Shown here: piece by piece, positions 36,927 through 46,675 of the stretch
Layout of the letters: each line of letters begins with the position of its first letter
How positions within the stretch are numbered: the stretch's first letter is position 1
DNA from: Aquimarina sediminis
GTDB lineage: Bacteria > Bacteroidota > Bacteroidia > Flavobacteriales > Flavobacteriaceae
Length of the DNA: 64,000 nt
Assembly (NCBI RefSeq): GCF_002895435.1
Contig: NZ_POYJ01000009.1
Location: 62,001-126,000 of the forward strand
Reading direction: 5' to 3'
Translations under genes and position numbers: made by a program
The notes under the pieces: model-generated
The model's input: the letters and a program-made list of their open reading frames with translations, nothing else
The model's database searches: none
What the model was told of the DNA's origin: nothing

Positions 36927-39131
36927 ATGCCTAAATTTCCATTTTATAAACAAGCAGAATCAAAAGATTGTGGTCCTACTTGTATTAAGATTATTGCTAA
37001 ACATTATGGAAGAGTTCTTAACACTCCAAAGCTTAGAACCCTAAGTGAAACCACCCGAGAAGGGAGCTCCCTTTTAGGATTAAGTGATGCCGTAGAGCAA
37101 ATTGGTTTTAGATCTCTTGGTGTAAAACTTTCATTAAAAAAAATGGATGAAGTACCGCTTCCTTGTATCGCACATTGGAACAAGGTACACTATGTTGTAG
37201 TATACAAAATAAAGACTACCCGTAAAGGGGATATGACAATCTACGTTTCTGATCCTGCCCATGGATTGATTACCTATAGCAAAGAAGAATTTATTAAGGC
37301 GTGGATAGGTAATAATGCCGATGAAAATACAGAAGAAGGTGTAGCACTACTTGTTGAACCTACTCCAAAATTTTATAACGACAATTTAGATGATGAAGAT
37401 GAGAAATTTGGTTTTAAATTTATATCCAAATATATATTCAAATACAAAGCCTTTCTTTTTCAACTTGCCTTAGGTTTAGGTGCTGGTAGTTTGTTACAGT
37501 TAATTACTCCCTTTTTAACTCAGAGTATTGTTGATGTCGGTATCAAAAACCAGGACCTTAATTTTGTATATCTTGTTCTTATTGCCATGCTTTCATTGTT
37601 TATTGGTAGAACCTTAATTGATGTATTAAGAAGTTGGATTTTACTTCATCTTAGTACGCGTATTAATATTTCATTGATATCAGACTTTTTTATTAAACTA
37701 ATGAATCTCCCCATCTCCTATTTTGATACAAAAATGACTGGAGATCTTTTACAAAGAATTAATGATCACAAACGAATAGAGCAAATATTAACCATGTCAT
37801 CTTTGAATGTGCTATTCTCGATGGTTAACCTTATCGTATTTAGTATTGTTTTGATTTACTATAGCATACCTATTTTTGGGATTTTTGCAATAGGAAGTAC
37901 AATTTACTTTGCCTGGATACTAATTTTCTTTAAAAAGCGTAAAAAACTAGATTACAAACGATTCTCGCAAATTAGTGAAGAACAAAGTAAAGTCATTGAA
38001 CTTGTAAATGGTATGCAAGAAATCAAACTTCATAACGCCGAGAAAAGAAAAAGATGGAATTGGGAGTTTGTACAAGCAAAGTTGTTTAGAATATCAATAG
38101 AAAATTTAGCATTAGAACAATACCAAAGTGTTGGCTCCTCTTTTATAAATGAGTTAAAAAACATATTGATCACAGTATTCTCTGCAAAATTGGTTATCGA
38201 TGGAGATATTACATTAGGTATGATGCTTGCCATAACCGCCATTGTAGGGCAACTAAATGCTCCTATAGCACAATTAATCAATTTTTTAAGAGAGCTTCAG
38301 GATGCGCAAATTTCTCTTGAACGTCTAGGAGAAATACATAATAAAGAAGATGAAGAGCAGGCAGGAGATGAAAAAATAAAAGATATACCTGAGAATTCGG
38401 ATTTCAATATCAAAGATCTAAGTTTTAGATACGTGGGATCAGACAAACATGTATTAGAAAATTTAAACCTCTCTATTCCTGCAAATAAAATAACTGCAGT
38501 TGTAGGAGTTAGTGGTAGTGGTAAAACTACTTTGATGAAATTATTACTTAAGTTCTATGAACCCGACGAAGGGCAAATTTCTATTGGCTCTCATGATTTA
38601 AAGAATGTTTCTCAAAAAGCATGGAGAGATCAGTTTGGCGTTGTTATGCAAGAAGGATATATCTTTAATGATACAATCGCTAATAACATAGCTGTAGGAG
38701 AGGATTATGTGGATAAGAAAAAATTAGCGCATGCTGTTGATGTCGCCAACATTAAAGAATTTATAGAATCTCTTCCCCTTTCCTATAATACCAAAATTGG
38801 GATGGAAGGTGTTGGACTCAGTACAGGACAAAAACAACGATTATTTATCGCTCGCTCTGTTTATAAAAATCCAAAGTATTTATTCTTTGACGAAGCGACA
38901 TCTGCTCTTGATGCTAATAATGAAAAAGTAATTATGGAGAAATTGGATGCTTTTTTTGAAAACAAGACCGTGATGGTTATTGCGCATCGCCTAAGTACTG
39001 TAAAAAATGCGCATCAAATTGTAGTTTTGGATAGAGGTGAGATTGTAGAAGTAGGAAATCATGAATCTTTGATCGAAAAAAGAGGAAACTACTATAACTT
39101 AGTAAAAAACCAACTAGAATTAGGAAAATAA
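36927..39131 (+). CDS. C39-peptidase ABC exporter (bacteriocin/peptide type)
   Basis: This 734-residue protein has the bacteriocin-exporter layout. A C39 peptidase domain covers residues 1-140, with Cys15 in SKDCGPTC, His88 in NKVHYVVV and Asp109 in VSDPAHG. A six-helix ABC transmembrane domain spans about 165-460. An ATPase follows with Walker A GVSGSGKTT near 527, the signature LSTGQ (not LSGGQ) near 630, and Walker B FFDEATSALD near 653. It cleaves a double-glycine leader and exports the peptide in this class. The HlyD-type adaptor starts 26 bases downstream. No precursor gene was recognised nearby, so the cargo is unknown. Transport of other substrates by this family in Bacteroidota is an alternative. 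Confidence 0.92.
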   Translation: MPKFPFYKQAESKDCGPTCIKIIAKHYGRVLNTPKLRTLSETTREGSSLLGLSDAVEQIGFRSLGVKLSLKKMDEVPLPCIAHWNKVHYVVVYKIKTTRKGDMTIYVSDPAHGLITYSKEEFIKAWIGNNADENTEEGVALLVEPTPKFYNDNLDDEDEKFGFKFISKYIFKYKAFLFQLALGLGAGSLLQLITPFLTQSIVDVGIKNQDLNFVYLVLIAMLSLFIGRTLIDVLRSWILLHLSTRINISLISDFFIKLMNLPISYFDTKMTGDLLQRINDHKRIEQILTMSSLNVLFSMVNLIVFSIVLIYYSIPIFGIFAIGSTIYFAWILIFFKKRKKLDYKRFSQISEEQSKVIELVNGMQEIKLHNAEKRKRWNWEFVQAKLFRISIENLALEQYQSVGSSFINELKNILITVFSAKLVIDGDITLGMMLAITAIVGQLNAPIAQLINFLRELQDAQISLERLGEIHNKEDEEQAGDEKIKDIPENSDFNIKDLSFRYVGSDKHVLENLNLSIPANKITAVVGVSGSGKTTLMKLLLKFYEPDEGQISIGSHDLKNVSQKAWRDQFGVVMQEGYIFNDTIANNIAVGEDYVDKKKLAHAVDVANIKEFIESLPLSYNTKIGMEGVGLSTGQKQRLFIARSVYKNPKYLFFDEATSALDANNEKVIMEKLDAFFENKTVMVIAHRLSTVKNAHQIVVLDRGEIVEVGNHESLIEKRGNYYNLVKNQLELGK

Positions 39132-39156
39132 AATTAAGAATTACGAATTATACACT

Positions 39157-40446
39157 ATGCCAGACACTTTAGAAGACATACAATTACGTAGTGAAGAAGT
39201 ACAGGAAATCTTAACTAGGGTACCTCATTGGATGATTCGATGGGGGAATCTCTTAATTTTGATCTTAGCCCTTATGCTATTATTCCTTTCCTGGTTGGTT
39301 AAGTACCCTGATGTCATACCCGCTGAAGCCATAATAACAACCAGAATACCTCCACAAAAAGAATACGCCAAGGTAAGTGGTAAAATTGAGTCTATTTTAA
39401 TTGAAGACAATCAAATAGTCCCAAAAGATACTCCTTTGGCAATATTACAAAGTAGTGCTAATTATAAAGATGTATTTCTACTCAAATCAATTGTAGACAC
39501 CATGAAGGTAAATAATAAATCGTTTACTTTTCCCATCGATGATCTACCCGTCTTGTTTTTAGGAGATATAGAAACTAGTTTTGCTTTATTCGAAAATAGC
39601 TATTCAGAATATATATTAAACAAAGAGCTACAGCCTTTTTCTAATGAAGCCATAGCTAATCAAATATCTTTATCAGAACTCTACAGAAGATTAGAAAGTT
39701 TAAAAGCACAAAAAAGACTTGGTAAAACCGAATTGGAGTTTAAAAGAAAAGAACTACAACGTCAAAAAAACCTATTCGACAAAGGAGTTATCTCTGCTCA
39801 GGAATATGAAAGTAAAGAACTAGATTATCTACAAGTAAAACGTAATTATGAAAATAATGACGTACAACTATCACAAATCAATGAGAGCATTAGTAATGCC
39901 AACAAAACCTCAAAAGGTACCGAAATAAACAAAAGAAAAGAAGAGATTAATTTGTTTAAAAAAGTACTACAATCTTTTGGACAATTAAAAAAGAGTATCA
40001 AAGATTGGGAGTTACAATATGTCCTCAAATCAGATATAGAAGGGCGCGTATCTTTTCTTAATTTCTGGACAGAGAACCAAACAGTGTCTTCGGGAGACCT
40101 TGTTTTTATCATTATTCCTTCAGAATACTCCTCATATTTAGCAAAGATTAAAGCTCCTTCTCAGAATTCCGGTAAAATAAAGATTGGGCAAACTGCCAAT
40201 ATTAGATTAGAGAATTTCCCTGATGACGAATTTGGTACTCTAAAAGGCAAGGTGAAACACATCTCTCTTCTACCAGACAAAGATGGACTATATCTTATTG
40301 ATGTAGAATTACCCGAAAAGTTAATTACTACCTATAATAAAGAAATTCCCTTTAAGCAAGAAATGAGAGGAGTTGTAGAAATCATAACAGAAGACCTTAG
40401 ACTTATCGAACGGTTTTTCTATCAATTTAGAACCTTAAATGGATAA
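39157..40446 (+). CDS. HlyD-family periplasmic adaptor
   Basis: This 429-residue adaptor has one N-terminal membrane helix (about 32-50, LILILALMLLFLSWLV) and a biotinyl-lipoyl-like entry at KVSGKIESILIEDNQIV near 72. A long coiled-coil hairpin follows (about 160-270, including ELYRRLESLKAQKRLGKTE), then a returning lipoyl/beta-barrel half (SDIEGRVSFLNF near 292, GQTANIRLENF near 345). It bridges the ABC exporter to an outer-membrane channel. It is in the same operon as the C39 exporter. The absence of a TolC gene nearby means a shared channel elsewhere is likely. Confidence 0.9.
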   Translation: MPDTLEDIQLRSEEVQEILTRVPHWMIRWGNLLILILALMLLFLSWLVKYPDVIPAEAIITTRIPPQKEYAKVSGKIESILIEDNQIVPKDTPLAILQSSANYKDVFLLKSIVDTMKVNNKSFTFPIDDLPVLFLGDIETSFALFENSYSEYILNKELQPFSNEAIANQISLSELYRRLESLKAQKRLGKTELEFKRKELQRQKNLFDKGVISAQEYESKELDYLQVKRNYENNDVQLSQINESISNANKTSKGTEINKRKEEINLFKKVLQSFGQLKKSIKDWELQYVLKSDIEGRVSFLNFWTENQTVSSGDLVFIIIPSEYSSYLAKIKAPSQNSGKIKIGQTANIRLENFPDDEFGTLKGKVKHISLLPDKDGLYLIDVELPEKLITTYNKEIPFKQEMRGVVEIITEDLRLIERFFYQFRTLNG

Positions 40447-40975
40447 ATAAACTAAGTTACAACCAAAAAGGATAACGATTATCTAGACTATTTCTTTTAA
40501 AAAATTGTTTTCTTTAACTAGAGTTCTATCATCTACATTGGCTCGAATAATAATAGAACTGAGAAGTTCTTCTTTATCATGGTTTAAAATATGGAATTTG
40601 AAACCGTGCTAGGAAATTCTTTTGTTAAATACTTTTGTATACAAAAATATAGAAGTGGTTGAAAATTCTAAAATCACTAACATGAAATAAAACCGTTATA
40701 GTTAGTATTTCACTAAAAGACGTTTTTAAAAGTGTCCCTTTCTTTTTTCCATTAGAAATGGATCTCTTTTATAAAGCAGGATCAAAAACTTGGCAAAAAC
40801 CATCAATGGAACAAAAAATATTAGTAGCTTTATCTATATAAACTATAAGCAGGCTTTATTTCAAAATTTTGGATATAAATACTTTAACGCACTAAACATT
40901 CTGCTTTTTTATTTAAAAAACACTTTTCTTACGTCGAACTAAGGTTTGTAAGTAATTATACATAAAACGACCATA
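40447..40975. other. Gene-poor region before the TPR histidine kinase
   Basis: About 530 bases. A 42-codon minus-strand stretch (40608 to 40483) without stops reads like protein (DKEELLSSIIIRANVDDRTL) but has no start codon and may be a remnant. A 27-codon plus-strand frame begins at 40758 and has no signal of being real. No promoter pair was identified for the kinase. Confidence 0.35.
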
Positions 40976-43198
40976 ATGAAGACTTGTTTGGTTCATTCAC
41001 TATATATAAGTTGTATTATACATCTTTTTAGCATGGAGATCAATGCAACTCCTTACAGTTTAGTTGTACAAAGTAACGAACAATACGATAAAGTAGATGT
41101 TTTAATTGATAGTGTTCGGTCTAAAATTAATACAAGAGCTAGTTATCAACATGTGTTTTCCCAAATTAGCCAGTTAAAAAATATTGCTCGTAAAACTAAA
41201 GATACTTTTTTAATTGCTAGAATTTACCAAATTAGAGGCAAGTTTCAATTAACGTATGGCGATGATACATTAGCTAAAGATTATTTTTTTAAATCAAGAG
41301 CTCTTTTCTTTAAAATTAAAAGATTTGAAAATGTATTAGATTTAAATAAAGATATTGCTAGATTTTATAGGTATAAAGAGAAGTTTAAGGAAATGGAATC
41401 ATTGCTTCTAGAAAGTGTTGACTTAGCTAAGAAAACGGATCATTACTATTCACTTCAAATTTTACATGAGATTGCTGTATTTTACAGTTATGATTTACAA
41501 AATTATAAAGAAGCTATTTTTTATGGGGAAAAATTTTTTGAAGATCTAAAGTATTTTAACTCGAAAAACATAACAGATTATGAATTTGTAAATCTAAGAG
41601 ATAACAACTCATACGTGATTTCATTAATCTTAGGTAAATCTTATCTAGAAACAGAAGATTATGAACAGGCCAAATCGTATCTCGAAACCTCAGAGGCATT
41701 TTACCTGCGTTATCAAGATAACGAAAAGTTGAACCGTATCTATTTTCATTTAATGACGCTATATGATAGACTAGGGAATGAGAAGTTATATGGCAAGTAT
41801 AAAGTTAAGTTTTTCGAAGTTAACAAAAGGTTTATAAAAAACATAGAGCTTTTTTATGCTAGAAATTCAGAATTGAAAAAGCAACTTACCAAACAGGAAC
41901 ATGAGAATTATGTATATAAGATTAAAAACGAGCAAAGTGTCAAATTAGCAAAAACGCAAAGGTCCTTTATTATAATACTAAGCATACTCTCTTGTGGGCT
42001 TTTTTTACTAGGAATCTATTTATACCAATCCAAAAAACAAAAGGGAGTTCTTAATAGAGAATTAGTAATTAAAAATACAGATTTGATCCATGCTAAGAGA
42101 GAGAAAGAGCGTTTTTTTTCTGTATTGTCTCATGAATTAAGAACGCCTATTTATTCTGTTATTGAGCTTACACGTATGCTTTTACTTAATAAAAATACTA
42201 TAGATAAAAACAAAGAACTTGAAGCTATAAAATATTCAGGGTATGAACTTTTATCTTTAATTGATAATATAGTTTCTGTTAATGAGATTGATAAAAATAC
42301 CCTTGCTTTAAATGATGAATTGTTTAATTTAGAACAGTGTGTTTCTACTACTGTTAAATCCTTAGAAAGTACAGCTCAAATAAACTCTGTAAAACTAAAT
42401 TATGAGAATAATGTATGTTTATCCCAACAAGTTTACGGAGATGCTCACAAGCTTGTTCAAATTTTAAGTAATTTAATTAGAAACGGAATTAAGTTTGCTG
42501 GAGGAGGAAAGGTTAAAATAAAAACACAGACTATAATTGAAAATAAATCAAATATTGTTGTTCATTTTGAAATTATTGACGACGGCATAGGAATTTCCAA
42601 AATTCAGCAGCATAATATACTTAACAATTACAATAGTAATAAAAGTATCAATAAGATTTATGGGGGGCTTGGTGTTGGTCTTTATATAACTCAATACTTG
42701 TTAAAACTATATAAATCCGAAATAAAAATAGATAGTGATATTAACAAAGGTTCTAAGTTTTCTTTTGATATTGATTTTAAAATACCAATTGCCACTTACA
42801 TAGAAAAAGTAAACCAGTCAGATACTGACATAACAGTTTTGGTAGTTGATGATAATAAAGTAAACCTATTAGTAGCATCCCGTATTTTGGTTAATTTTAA
42901 TATCAAACCTATTGTTTCTACAGATTGGAAAGAGGTATTAGAGATTGTAAAAACCCAGAAAATAGATGCTATTTTAATGGACATTAATATGCCTGACAAA
43001 GATGGATTTGAAGTAACAAAACTGATAAGAGATATTAATAGTAAAGTTCCTATTATTGCCCATACAGCAGTAATAGATGAAAGCTTAAAAACAAAGTTTA
43101 CCCTTTGGGGAATGAACGATTATATTTTTAAACCGTATAAACCTGAAGTACTTGAAGATGTAATATACAGAAATTTATTTGCTAGTAAAGTTGTCTAA
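40976..43198 (+). CDS. TPR-containing hybrid histidine kinase/response regulator
   Basis: This 740-residue protein has a signal peptide, then TPR-like helical repeats (about 55-300, KDYFFKSRALFF, EAIFYGEKFFED, QAKSYLETSEAFY), then one membrane helix near 330-350 (IIILSILSCGLFLLGIYLY). The HisKA box FSVLSHELRTPIYSV has its His near 382. An ATPase domain (about 430-600, with NLIRNGIKF and a degenerate G box GGLGVGLYI) precedes a receiver (about 618-738) with VLVVDDN, the Asp in ILMDINMPDKDG near 668, and Lys in FKPY. The periplasmic or cytosolic TPR part is presumably the sensor. There is no DNA-binding output domain, so it works through a phosphorelay or partner. It stands alone with gene-poor DNA on both sides. 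Confidence 0.88.
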   Translation: MKTCLVHSLYISCIIHLFSMEINATPYSLVVQSNEQYDKVDVLIDSVRSKINTRASYQHVFSQISQLKNIARKTKDTFLIARIYQIRGKFQLTYGDDTLAKDYFFKSRALFFKIKRFENVLDLNKDIARFYRYKEKFKEMESLLLESVDLAKKTDHYYSLQILHEIAVFYSYDLQNYKEAIFYGEKFFEDLKYFNSKNITDYEFVNLRDNNSYVISLILGKSYLETEDYEQAKSYLETSEAFYLRYQDNEKLNRIYFHLMTLYDRLGNEKLYGKYKVKFFEVNKRFIKNIELFYARNSELKKQLTKQEHENYVYKIKNEQSVKLAKTQRSFIIILSILSCGLFLLGIYLYQSKKQKGVLNRELVIKNTDLIHAKREKERFFSVLSHELRTPIYSVIELTRMLLLNKNTIDKNKELEAIKYSGYELLSLIDNIVSVNEIDKNTLALNDELFNLEQCVSTTVKSLESTAQINSVKLNYENNVCLSQQVYGDAHKLVQILSNLIRNGIKFAGGGKVKIKTQTIIENKSNIVVHFEIIDDGIGISKIQQHNILNNYNSNKSINKIYGGLGVGLYITQYLLKLYKSEIKIDSDINKGSKFSFDIDFKIPIATYIEKVNQSDTDITVLVVDDNKVNLLVASRILVNFNIKPIVSTDWKEVLEIVKTQKIDAILMDINMPDKDGFEVTKLIRDINSKVPIIAHTAVIDESLKTKFTLWGMNDYIFKPYKPEVLEDVIYRNLFASKVV

Positions 43199-43586
43199 AT
43201 TCTAAACAATGCTAATAATAGTATATTTGCTTAATTCCCCCTTGCTATAACTACTAGCCTATCGAATATTGTTTCTCCATGCCTTAGCGTTTTAATCCTG
43301 AATGGTATTAACTTTTCCTACTGCCCTTTCTTTTTTTCAGTAGTACTTAAAAAGAAATATGGTCTCGTTTTTTTAATCATAAAAGACATTTTTGAACTCT
43401 TCATTATTATAAAGCTACAAAAAGAACATCATTTCCTTACAGAATTTAGCCAATGGTAGTTCATTTATTCTTAAAATTCTTCATTTCAACTTAGTAAAAC
43501 ACTTCCTTTTACTCATCTTCTTTTTACGGCACAACCATAAATAAATTATTGTTTAGAATTATTTTAAATAAGTTTTTTATTTACTG
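43199..43586. other. Intergenic region, nothing convincing seen
   Basis: AT-rich spacer after the TPR kinase. A TATATTTG (43222-43229) matches the -7 consensus but has no -33 partner and no gene directly downstream. No coding frame or stable hairpin was recognised. Confidence 0.35.
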
Positions 43587-43596
43587 AATTCTATAT

Positions 43597-43604
43597 TACA
43601 TTTG
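43597..43604 (+). promoter_or_regulatory. Candidate -7 promoter element
   Basis: TACATTTG exactly matches TANNTTTG. It sits just upstream of the decayed coding stretch at 43621 and about 400 bases before the DUF3325-type operon. It may once have served the lost gene and could now start the operon transcript with a long leader. Confidence 0.35.
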
Positions 43605-43620
43605 CGAAAATATTATTTTT

Positions 43621-43817
43621 AATAAATCTAAATTAATAGAAATAAAAACCTATTTGCGTCTCAATTTTATTGTTCTTGGATTAATAAGCTCAATAGTACT
43701 GAGTATTACACTCAAAGTACAAATTGAAGACCAACAAAATGTTAGTATCATACCGCTAATACTATTTTAAAAGAAGTAACCAAAAGAATGGAACCCGATA
43801 TAGAACCAATTTTATAA
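43621..43817 (+). pseudogene. Decayed membrane-protein fragment
   Basis: From 43621 the frame reads like a membrane-anchored protein (NKSKLIEIKTYLRLNFIVLG, then ISSIVLSITLKVQIEDQQN) until TAA at 43768. A shift to the next frame at about 43755 continues as ANTILKEVTKRMEPDIEPIL to TAA at 43815. There is no ATG at the front. The look is that of a gene remnant with a deletion and frameshift; its identity is unknown. A stem-loop that would suit a gene end follows at 43946. Confidence 0.3.
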
Positions 43818-43945
43818 TCAATGAACATAAAAAATCACCCGTCATTAATTCACATTAAGAAACCGAGGTTATTCAAAAAACCAGAAACAACTAGATAAAG
43901 AAATAATAAATTTTCAAAGAAGAATTGTTTTAGCCAATTTCTTCT

Positions 43946-43982
43946 GTAATAACTCTGGATTCCCCTTATCCAGAGTTATTAC
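43946..43982. terminator. Long perfect stem-loop upstream of DUF3325-type gene
   Basis: A 15-bp perfect stem GTAATAACTCTGGAT (43946-43960) pairs with ATCCAGAGTTATTAC (43968-43982) around a 7-base loop. It ends 17 bases before the ATG at 44000 and has no T tract. It may be the terminator of the lost upstream gene or a structure controlling translation of the operon. Confidence 0.6.
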
Positions 43983-43999
43983 ATTACTAAAAAAATATT

Positions 44000-44332
44000 A
44001 TGATAGCATTACTTGTATTTTTAATTTTCTCTGGATCTATGTTTTTGTATAACACTTCAAAAATAGCAATCCTAAATTCCGATTTTCGGATAGAAAAATG
44101 GGCTCAAAAAAACATCATGCCCAGTAAATGGGTTGGAGTACTGATAATGATAATTTCATTACTAATAACTTTACAAATATTTGGCTCGGTTGCCGGAATT
44201 TTTATTTGGTTAATACTTGTCATGATTATTCTTGGATTAGTCATTTTAATGTCTCCTCTTAAGATTTTCAACTATCTGCATGTAATAGGTTTCTTATTAC
44301 TACTATTAACCCTAGAACTATCCTTTATATAA
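44000..44332 (+). CDS. Small membrane protein, DUF3325-like (iron-uptake operon)
   Basis: This 110-residue protein has three to four hydrophobic segments (start MIALLVFLIFSGSMFLYN, middle WVGVLIMIISLLITLQIFG, end VIGFLLLLLTLELSFI). The size and pattern match the DUF3325 class that accompanies PepSY proteins in siderophore/iron operons; the match is by layout and partner genes, not a motif. It is first in a three-gene operon, 2 bases ahead of the next gene. It is an inner membrane protein of unknown mechanism. Confidence 0.6.
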   Translation: MIALLVFLIFSGSMFLYNTSKIAILNSDFRIEKWAQKNIMPSKWVGVLIMIISLLITLQIFGSVAGIFIWLILVMIILGLVILMSPLKIFNYLHVIGFLLLLLTLELSFI

Positions 44333-44334
44333 TT

Positions 44335-44634
44335 ATGCCTGCAAATCCTAAACATTTAACGTCATCTGGTTGGCAACAATTCGCTAAAGTATCTTCTGGT
44401 ATCTTGGGTGGTTATTTTGTATCTACAACACTACATTTAGCTCTAGCCATATGGACTAATCACAAAGTTGTTTTGATAACGTCGCTTTACAGCATTTTTA
44501 TTCTATGGGTAGTATTACTCATACTACCATTTTTATTTAAAAATGGCTGGAAAGCTTGGATCTTATATACACTCCTTATTCTCATTTTTGGAGTAATGAT
44601 TTATTATGGGAAACTAATCTATCCAATTGTATAA
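44335..44634 (+). CDS. Small membrane protein, DUF3649-like (iron-uptake operon)
   Basis: This 99-residue protein has three membrane segments and a front part SGWQQFAKVSSGILGGYFVS, the Trp-and-Gly-rich entry typical of the DUF3649 class. It has a basic, charged loop (LFKNGWKAWILYT) before the last helix. It starts 2 bases after the preceding stop and its stop is 2 bases before the PepSY protein start. This gene order with PepSY proteins is known in iron-uptake loci; the specific job is unknown. Confidence 0.6.
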   Translation: MPANPKHLTSSGWQQFAKVSSGILGGYFVSTTLHLALAIWTNHKVVLITSLYSIFILWVVLLILPFLFKNGWKAWILYTLLILIFGVMIYYGKLIYPIV

Positions 44635-44636
44635 AC

Positions 44637-46673
44637 ATGAATAAAAGAAATCACAATGTAATTTTTCACACTCATACCGTAAGTGGAATTGTTATTAGCG
44701 TTGCTTTATACATCATTTTTTTTTGTGGCGTATTCGCACTATTTAAAGATGAGATTAGCATTTGGGAAAAAGGAATTCCTGTTCAAAAAGAAAATATTGA
44801 AAAATTAGATTATGATTCGTTAATTACAGATTTAAAAGAGAAAAACTATGAGCTTTATGGGCGTGACATTAGTATAATGTTACCAGAAGTCGGGCAACAG
44901 ATTATCATTTCTATGACCGCTTCAAAGGATAGTTTAGCTCCCGAAACAGCCAAAAATTTCGAATACCTCTATCTCGATGCTTCCACTTTTGAAACTTCGG
45001 ACTATATCCAAAATTATCATATAGGTGAGTTTATCTATCGACTACATTTCTTTAGTCAAATCCCCAACATTGGAATATATTTATCTGGATTAATTGCCTT
45101 ATTCTTTCTCTTTGCCATCATCACTGGAGTTATTATCCATTGGAAAAAAATTATCCCAAATTTTTATCTTTTCCGTTCCAAATCTAAATTAAAAAATATT
45201 TGGGCAGATGCTCATACCGTATTAGGGATGATTGGTCTGCCATTTCAATTTGTATATGCCGTAACCAGTTGCTTTATCTGTCTTACAATTTTATTGCTAA
45301 TCCCTGCTAATTTTTTATATGACAATGATCAGGAAAAACTGATGGAGGATTTACGACCTTTCTCAAGAACCTATCCCCTAGCCCAAAAATCTGATATAGT
45401 ATATACGATAAATACGCTCATCAAAAAAGCTTCTACAGAATGGGATAATTTTACCCCCTCTATCATTTCTCTAAAAAATTATGGTACGACAAATATGAAA
45501 TTGCAAGTAGATGGATCATTAAATGCCCAAGAAAAATTTATTGGTAATGGTCGAGTAGTCTACGATGTAGCAACAAATCAAATTGTATCTATTAAAAACC
45601 CGTACAAAGATGATTACCTAGAAGGTGTAGAACTAACATTAAGACGAATGCATTATGGTAATTATGGAGGGGTCTTTTTAAAGATTATCTACTCCATTTT
45701 AGCATTTATCACTTGTTTCGTAATCATCACAGGAGTATTAATATGGTTAGAAAGCAGAAACAAAAAGAAGGTTCCTGCCAAACAACAACTCTACAACCTA
45801 AGAGTGGGGCATATTTATATGGCGATTTGTTTGACTCTGTTTCCCGTAATTGCCTTTTCATTTGTTCTTGCAAAAATACTCCCCTTAGATTTAGCAGCTC
45901 AAAAATACTCAATATACCACGCTACATTTTTTGGCTTATGGCTTATACTTTTTGCTTTTTTTAGACTAAAAAGAGATAATTATTTTACTAATAAATATAC
46001 ACTTTTAATAGGAAGTGTATTTGGATTCCTTGTTCCAATAGCTAACGGTATTTTTTCTGAAAACTGGATATGGAATACATATCTCAACAAAGAATATGAA
46101 ATTCTGCTAATAGATCTTTTTTGGATTTTTCTCTCGGCAATAGCACTATTTATAGCATTAAAATCAAAAAGAAAACATCCAAAAGATCTATATAAAAAAA
46201 TAAAGGAAATTAGAGCAAAAGAACTTGCCGAAGAAAGAAGTAATAGATCAATAAAAAAAAATTATAATCATATACCTATGAGAACAAAAATCATCATTTT
46301 ATGGATATTCATTGCATTAGGATTTATTATCCATCATATATATGGATTATTTGGCGTATACTATAACGATAGCCTAATGATGGAAGGAGCAACTGGTGAG
46401 ACTCCGATCATTCATCATGTATATAGAATACTCTTTGAAGGATTTGCATTATTGTTTGGAATTCTGACTGTAGAAGTATCTAAAAAATGGTTTAAATGGA
46501 CATCCTTTGTCTGGGCAATTCTGCTAGGTGTTTTTAACATTTATCATTTTCTTGAAGCACTATTACATGAAATTTCTAATATATCAGAAATTCTCATTCT
46601 TGCACTAATGATTGTTGCCAGTATTTTCTTGGTGATCAACCTAAACAAATGGAAAAACTTAGACTCTGAATAA
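44637..46673 (+). CDS. PepSY-associated membrane protein (iron/siderophore uptake type)
   Basis: The start is ATG 44637 (MNKRNHNVIFHTHTVSGIV); upstream in-frame codons belong to the previous gene's region. The 678-residue protein has an N-terminal membrane helix (about 16-35), a periplasmic PepSY-type portion, and several further helices (about 158-180, 205-235, 365-390, 415-440 and four or more in the C-terminal third). HxxxG helix starts (HTHTVSGIV, ADAHTVLGMI) are typical of the PepSY-TM family, some of which are ferric-siderophore reductases with haem or flavin. The C-terminal third (FIIHHIYGLFGVYYND onwards) is an extra membrane region. It completes the operon with DUF3325/DUF3649-type proteins and is followed by a strong stem-loop. 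Confidence 0.85.
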   Translation: MNKRNHNVIFHTHTVSGIVISVALYIIFFCGVFALFKDEISIWEKGIPVQKENIEKLDYDSLITDLKEKNYELYGRDISIMLPEVGQQIIISMTASKDSLAPETAKNFEYLYLDASTFETSDYIQNYHIGEFIYRLHFFSQIPNIGIYLSGLIALFFLFAIITGVIIHWKKIIPNFYLFRSKSKLKNIWADAHTVLGMIGLPFQFVYAVTSCFICLTILLLIPANFLYDNDQEKLMEDLRPFSRTYPLAQKSDIVYTINTLIKKASTEWDNFTPSIISLKNYGTTNMKLQVDGSLNAQEKFIGNGRVVYDVATNQIVSIKNPYKDDYLEGVELTLRRMHYGNYGGVFLKIIYSILAFITCFVIITGVLIWLESRNKKKVPAKQQLYNLRVGHIYMAICLTLFPVIAFSFVLAKILPLDLAAQKYSIYHATFFGLWLILFAFFRLKRDNYFTNKYTLLIGSVFGFLVPIANGIFSENWIWNTYLNKEYEILLIDLFWIFLSAIALFIALKSKRKHPKDLYKKIKEIRAKELAEERSNRSIKKNYNHIPMRTKIIILWIFIALGFIIHHIYGLFGVYYNDSLMMEGATGETPIIHHVYRILFEGFALLFGILTVEVSKKWFKWTSFVWAILLGVFNIYHFLEALLHEISNISEILILALMIVASIFLVINLNKWKNLDSE

Positions 46674-46675
46674 AC

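Noticed and set aside
40483..40608. 42-codon protein-like stretch without start
   Set aside because: No start codon, bounded by stops, no family recognised; kept only as a possible remnant in the description of that gap.
40758..40841. 27-codon frame as precursor peptide for the C39 exporter
   Set aside because: It has no double-glycine leader, no Cys or core-like region, and lies after rather than in the exporter operon.
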